64,000 nucleotides of DNA, taken from Polyangia bacterium (GTDB lineage Bacteria; Myxococcota_A; Polyangia; Polyangiales; Polyangiaceae). How positions within the stretch are numbered: the stretch's first letter is position 1; the number at the start of each line of letters is the position of its first letter. The notes under the pieces are model-generated. The model had not been told where the DNA came from, did not search any database, and saw only the letters and a list, made by a program, of their open reading frames with translations. Where the stretch lies: positions 1 to 64,000 of the forward strand of contig JAUHZF010000003.1 in the NCBI GenBank assembly GCA_030426145.1, given 5' to 3'. Position numbers and translations under genes: made by a program. Positions 61,481-64,000 of the stretch are shown here, in pieces.

Positions 61481-63079
61481 TCACGGGCATTGAGGGTAAC
61501 ACTGACCACCCGAGCAGCAGCCGAGCCCCATACCGGTGAGGCATGAGGCCCCTTCGGGGTCGAGGGCGGTACAGTTGTTAGCGACTTCGTTGCAGCTGTT
61601 GCTGCAGGTGCCCCTCAGGCCACCCTGGCACGGGTCACCTGCGTGCTGGCTACAAGAGCCGCTTCCGTTGCAGGTGTCGCTGCCGTTGCAGTAGAGGCCA
61701 TCGCTGCAGGACGAGCCGCTCGGGTCGTTGGCGGTGCAGTTGTTGTTGGTCTCGTTGCAGGCCTCGGAGCAGTCGCCATCGCCATCGCCGACGCGGGCGG
61801 CGCAGGGGTCGCCGGTGTGCTGGCTGCAGCTGCCGTTCTGGCAGGTGTCGTTGCCGTTGCAATAGAGGCCATCGTTGCAGCTGCCACCATTGGGATCGTT
61901 GGCGGTGCAGTTGTCGTTGGTCTCGTTGCAGGCCTCGGAGCAGTCCCCATCGCCGTCGTTGACCTGACCCGCGCAGGGGTCACCGGCGTGCTGGCTGCAC
62001 GACCCCGTGCCATTGCAGGTGTCGGCGCCGTTGCAGTAGGCACCGTCGTTGCACGCGGACCCGCTCGGGTCGTTGGCGGTGCAGGTGTCGTTGCTCTCGT
62101 TGCACGCCTCTGAGCAATCGTTGTCCCCGTCGCCGATGTTGGCGAAGCAGGGGTCACCTCCGTGTTGGCTGCAGTTGCCGCTGAGGCAGCTGTCGGCGCC
62201 GTTGCAGTAGAGGTTGTCGTTGCAGCTGGTGCCGGTGGGCCGATTGACCGTCTGGATGCCGCCGCTGCCGTCGCACTGGCGCTCCTTGCAGGGACCCGCC
62301 GTTTGGTCGCCAGCGGGTAGGGCGGTGCCGGAGGCGGTGTTGGATACACCACATTGGCTGTTCTGGCAGGTGACGGTCTGGCAGAAGGTGTTGCTGCCGG
62401 CGCAGTCGGAGGGTTGGTTGCAGCCGACGCAGACCCCCGCGTTGTTGCAGACGAGGCTGCCACCGCAGGAAGAGCCCTCGGCGCGGTTGGGGTTGCTGGG
62501 GGTGCCCGCATTGCAGAGGTCGTCGGTACAGTCGTTCCCGTCGACGAACACGTCGCTGTCGTCGTCGATCTCCGTCTGCACGCCCGAGCTGCAAACCACC
62601 GACTTGCAGTCCCCTTCGGTTTGCGCCTCGGCGAGGGGCCCATCGGGAACCGGTGTGTTCTCGCACTGACCCACGTCGGTGTTGCAGCCGTCGAGTGTGC
62701 AGGGGTTGTCGTCGTCGCAGACGGTAACGTCGTTGGCGGTGCACGTGACGACGCAGACGCCCCCCTCACAAAGGCCGTCCTCGCCCCCACCGTTCTGGCA
62801 CTCGGTGCCGTCCGTCAGGGGCTCGTTGGAACAGCTGCCCTCCACGCACCGGTCTTCGGTGCACGAGCTCGCGTCGACACAGTCGCCATCGCCATCGCAG
62901 CTCGGAACGGCGCCGCCTCCGCTTCCTCCCACCCCTGTCGCCTGGCTGCTGCCGCCACTGCCCGCAGCATTGCCGCCCTGACCCGTGTCGTCTGGACTGT
63001 AGTCGAAGATGACGGAGCAGCTGGCGGCCGCACCCACGAGGGCGAAGGCGATGGCGATGGAGCGAAGTGAAGCGGTCAT
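61481..63079 (-). CDS. Cys-rich tandem-repeat lipoprotein
   Basis: A 532-residue lipoprotein. The signal AIAFALVGAAASC with lipobox AASC precedes a Gly/Ser linker, several short Cys modules (CDGDGDCVDASSCTEDRC; CDDDNPCTLDGCNTDVGQC) and then a tandem array of 57-58-residue units, each with conserved GDGDCSEACNETN and NDGLYCNG cysteines. The final residues (GMGLGCCSGGQCYPQCP) differ. Fold is disulfide-stabilised, probably at the cell surface. ATG 63079 overlaps the stop of the kinase gene by one base; the longer open frame lies in that gene. Confidence 0.85.
   Translation of the reverse strand: MTASLRSIAIAFALVGAAASCSVIFDYSPDDTGQGGNAAGSGGSSQATGVGGSGGGAVPSCDGDGDCVDASSCTEDRCVEGSCSNEPLTDGTECQNGGGEDGLCEGGVCVVTCTANDVTVCDDDNPCTLDGCNTDVGQCENTPVPDGPLAEAQTEGDCKSVVCSSGVQTEIDDDSDVFVDGNDCTDDLCNAGTPSNPNRAEGSSCGGSLVCNNAGVCVGCNQPSDCAGSNTFCQTVTCQNSQCGVSNTASGTALPAGDQTAGPCKERQCDGSGGIQTVNRPTGTSCNDNLYCNGADSCLSGNCSQHGGDPCFANIGDGDNDCSEACNESNDTCTANDPSGSACNDGAYCNGADTCNGTGSCSQHAGDPCAGQVNDGDGDCSEACNETNDNCTANDPNGGSCNDGLYCNGNDTCQNGSCSQHTGDPCAARVGDGDGDCSEACNETNNNCTANDPSGSSCSDGLYCNGSDTCNGSGSCSQHAGDPCQGGLRGTCSNSCNEVANNCTALDPEGASCLTGMGLGCCSGGQCYPQCP
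61652..62170 (-). repeat. Tandem array of 171-174-bp units in the Cys-rich gene
   Basis: Three full in-frame units lie at 61997-62170 (58 codons), 61826-61996 (57 codons) and 61652-61825 (58 codons), with a degenerate fourth at 61484-61651. The units share most residues (SQHxGDPC, GDGDCSEACNE, CTANDP, YCNGxDTC) and much of their DNA, so unequal crossing-over could change copy number. Confidence 0.9.
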
Positions 63080-64000
63080 CACAGGTCTTCCCGAATGTCG
63101 CGAGGGGCAGAAGGCGGAGGCGGAGTGACGCGAGGCGGTGGCCGGACGGGGGGCGGTTGGCGTCGCGTCGGAGGCTGAGCCACGGGGGGCTTGGTCTCGA
63201 CGGGCGGAGAGGAGGTCGCGGCTGGCGCGGTGCTTGGCTCGGCGGGAGGCTCGACGGGGGTGGGGTCGTCGGGCTCGCTCGCGGGCTCGTCCTCGGGAGG
63301 TGGCTCCGGGGTCGGCGCTGCCGACGACGCGGCGGGGGGCGAAGCCGTCGCAGGTGCGGGGGATGCGTCGCCGCCGAGGAGCAACGCCCCTGCGGCGAGG
63401 GCCACCACGGCTCCGACCCCCACACCCACGAGCCACGCCTTGGAGCTTCGCTTGGGGGGAAGGGCCAGCGAGTCGAGCGTGGCGGGCGAGGGCGTGACCA
63501 GCGTCGGGGGTTCCGGGGCGTTCTCTGGCCGCACGACCGTGGCCGCGGTCAGGCTCTGGTGGGGCGTCGGCCCAAAGTCATGGGACCCAAACGCTTGGGA
63601 CGGGAACGGGCTCGTCGGTGCGATGACCTTCGAGATGGCGTCGTTGCGGCCCGATGCACTCAGCTCGCCCAGGGTCGCATTCGAAGGTGATCGGCCGGGG
63701 CGTGCTTCGCGCCACGAGGGCTGACTCGATGGAGTGAGGTGGCTCGGCGTGGCCGTGGGCAACTCGATGGTCTTCGCGCCGCTCGCGAGGAGGCTGGGCT
63801 TCGCTTGGAGCTCCCGCAGGGCTTTCGCCATCGCACGGGCGTCGGGAAAGCGCTTCTCCGGGTCCTTGGCCAGCGCCCGATCGACGACCTGGGCCACCGC
63901 CGGCGAGATCTCGGGAGCCACTTCGAGAAGGCCCTTCGGGTCGTACTGGATGAGCTTGGCGATGAGCTCGTGGATGGTCTCGGCCGTGTAGGGCGTCTTG
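63079..64000 (-). CDS. Ser/Thr protein kinase, C-terminal part (partial)
   Basis: The gene enters from the window end; about 307 codons are present, frame beginning at 63999. The first residues (KTPYTAETIHELIAKLIQYD) and SPAVAQVVDRALAKDPEKRF followed by PDARAMAKALRELQ are the last lobe (subdomains X-XI) of a Hanks kinase. A linker, a membrane helix (AWLVGVGVGAVVALAAGALL) and a Pro-rich extracytoplasmic tail follow. It overlaps the Cys-rich repeat gene by one base (TGATG), so the two are co-translated. Confidence 0.88.
   Translation of the reverse strand, partial: KTPYTAETIHELIAKLIQYDPKGLLEVAPEISPAVAQVVDRALAKDPEKRFPDARAMAKALRELQAKPSLLASGAKTIELPTATPSHLTPSSQPSWREARPGRSPSNATLGELSASGRNDAISKVIAPTSPFPSQAFGSHDFGPTPHQSLTAATVVRPENAPEPPTLVTPSPATLDSLALPPKRSSKAWLVGVGVGAVVALAAGALLLGGDASPAPATASPPAASSAAPTPEPPPEDEPASEPDDPTPVEPPAEPSTAPAATSSPPVETKPPVAQPPTRRQPPPVRPPPRVTPPPPSAPRDIREDL

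Noticed and set aside
61484..62170. CRISPR-like reading of the regular repeats
   Set aside because: Units are 171-174 bp, in frame, without short repeat/unique spacer structure; they encode a Cys-rich protein.

Overview
The window looks like chromosomal DNA from a myxobacterium (Myxococcota, probably a Polyangia/Sandaracinus-like lineage; this placement is inference). The reasons are very high G+C with strong third-position GC bias, three Hanks-type Ser/Thr kinases with C-terminal membrane anchors, many lipoproteins with Gly/Ser-rich linkers followed by Cys-rich modules, TPR/PEGA-like envelope proteins and an extremely long repeat protein. No tRNA, rRNA, insertion sequence, prophage, integrase or CRISPR array was seen.

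Layout. (1) 1-10140: the spc/alpha ribosomal super-operon in classical order, rpsQ(partial)-rplN-rplX-rplE-rpsN-rpsH-rplF-rplR-rpsE-rpmD-rplO-secY-adk-infA-rpmJ-rpsM-rpsK-rpsD-rpoA-rplQ. There is no map gene, and three consecutive hairpins sit between rpsD and rpoA. (2) 10156-20498: acylphosphatase, an exported HEAT/TPR-type membrane protein, an FGE-like lipoprotein, a GAF-type histidine kinase, a CCG-domain Fe-S protein coupled to a HAMP histidine kinase and, on the minus strand, a TPR envelope protein followed by a Ser/Thr kinase. (3) 20768-32212: one gene for a ~3814-residue TPR-like protein. (4) 32333-34743: a Gly/Cys-rich lipoprotein, two small coupled unknown genes and dodecin. (5) 34780-38897: a nicotinamide-nucleotide themed locus. 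A SIR2-type NADase fused to a degenerate receiver domain is divergent from a tight operon of an NrtR-like regulator with a ruined Nudix box, an SPFH/band-7 protein and an ATP-NAD kinase-like protein, with an AT-rich 15-bp periodic operator candidate between them. (6) 38905-46411: leishmanolysin-like metalloprotease, class IV aminotransferase, a DUF4097-like lipoprotein, an AraC regulator divergent from an NmrA/SDR protein, then a Ser/Thr kinase. (7) 46412-53523: two genes translationally coupled to that kinase (TPR membrane protein; a paralogue of the lipoprotein at 32333), further lipoproteins, and a NarX/NarL-type two-component system. (8) 53587-64000: RidA with a disordered basic protein, recR divergent from dnaX, a sulfatase-like lipoprotein, a DUF4349 lipoprotein, a Cys-rich tandem-repeat lipoprotein, and the 3' part of a third Ser/Thr kinase.

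How the genes work together. The ribosomal block is housekeeping. Outside it the window is dominated by envelope sensing: three Ser/Thr kinases each directly linked to a TPR and/or Cys-rich exported protein, and three histidine kinases, only one with an adjacent response regulator. The NAD-linked locus at 34780-38897 is the best candidate for an undescribed functional system. It combines a predicted NAD-consuming effector, an ADP-ribose/NAD-sensing regulator, a membrane scaffold and an NAD(H) kinase homologue. Its role in stress or phage defence is inference only.
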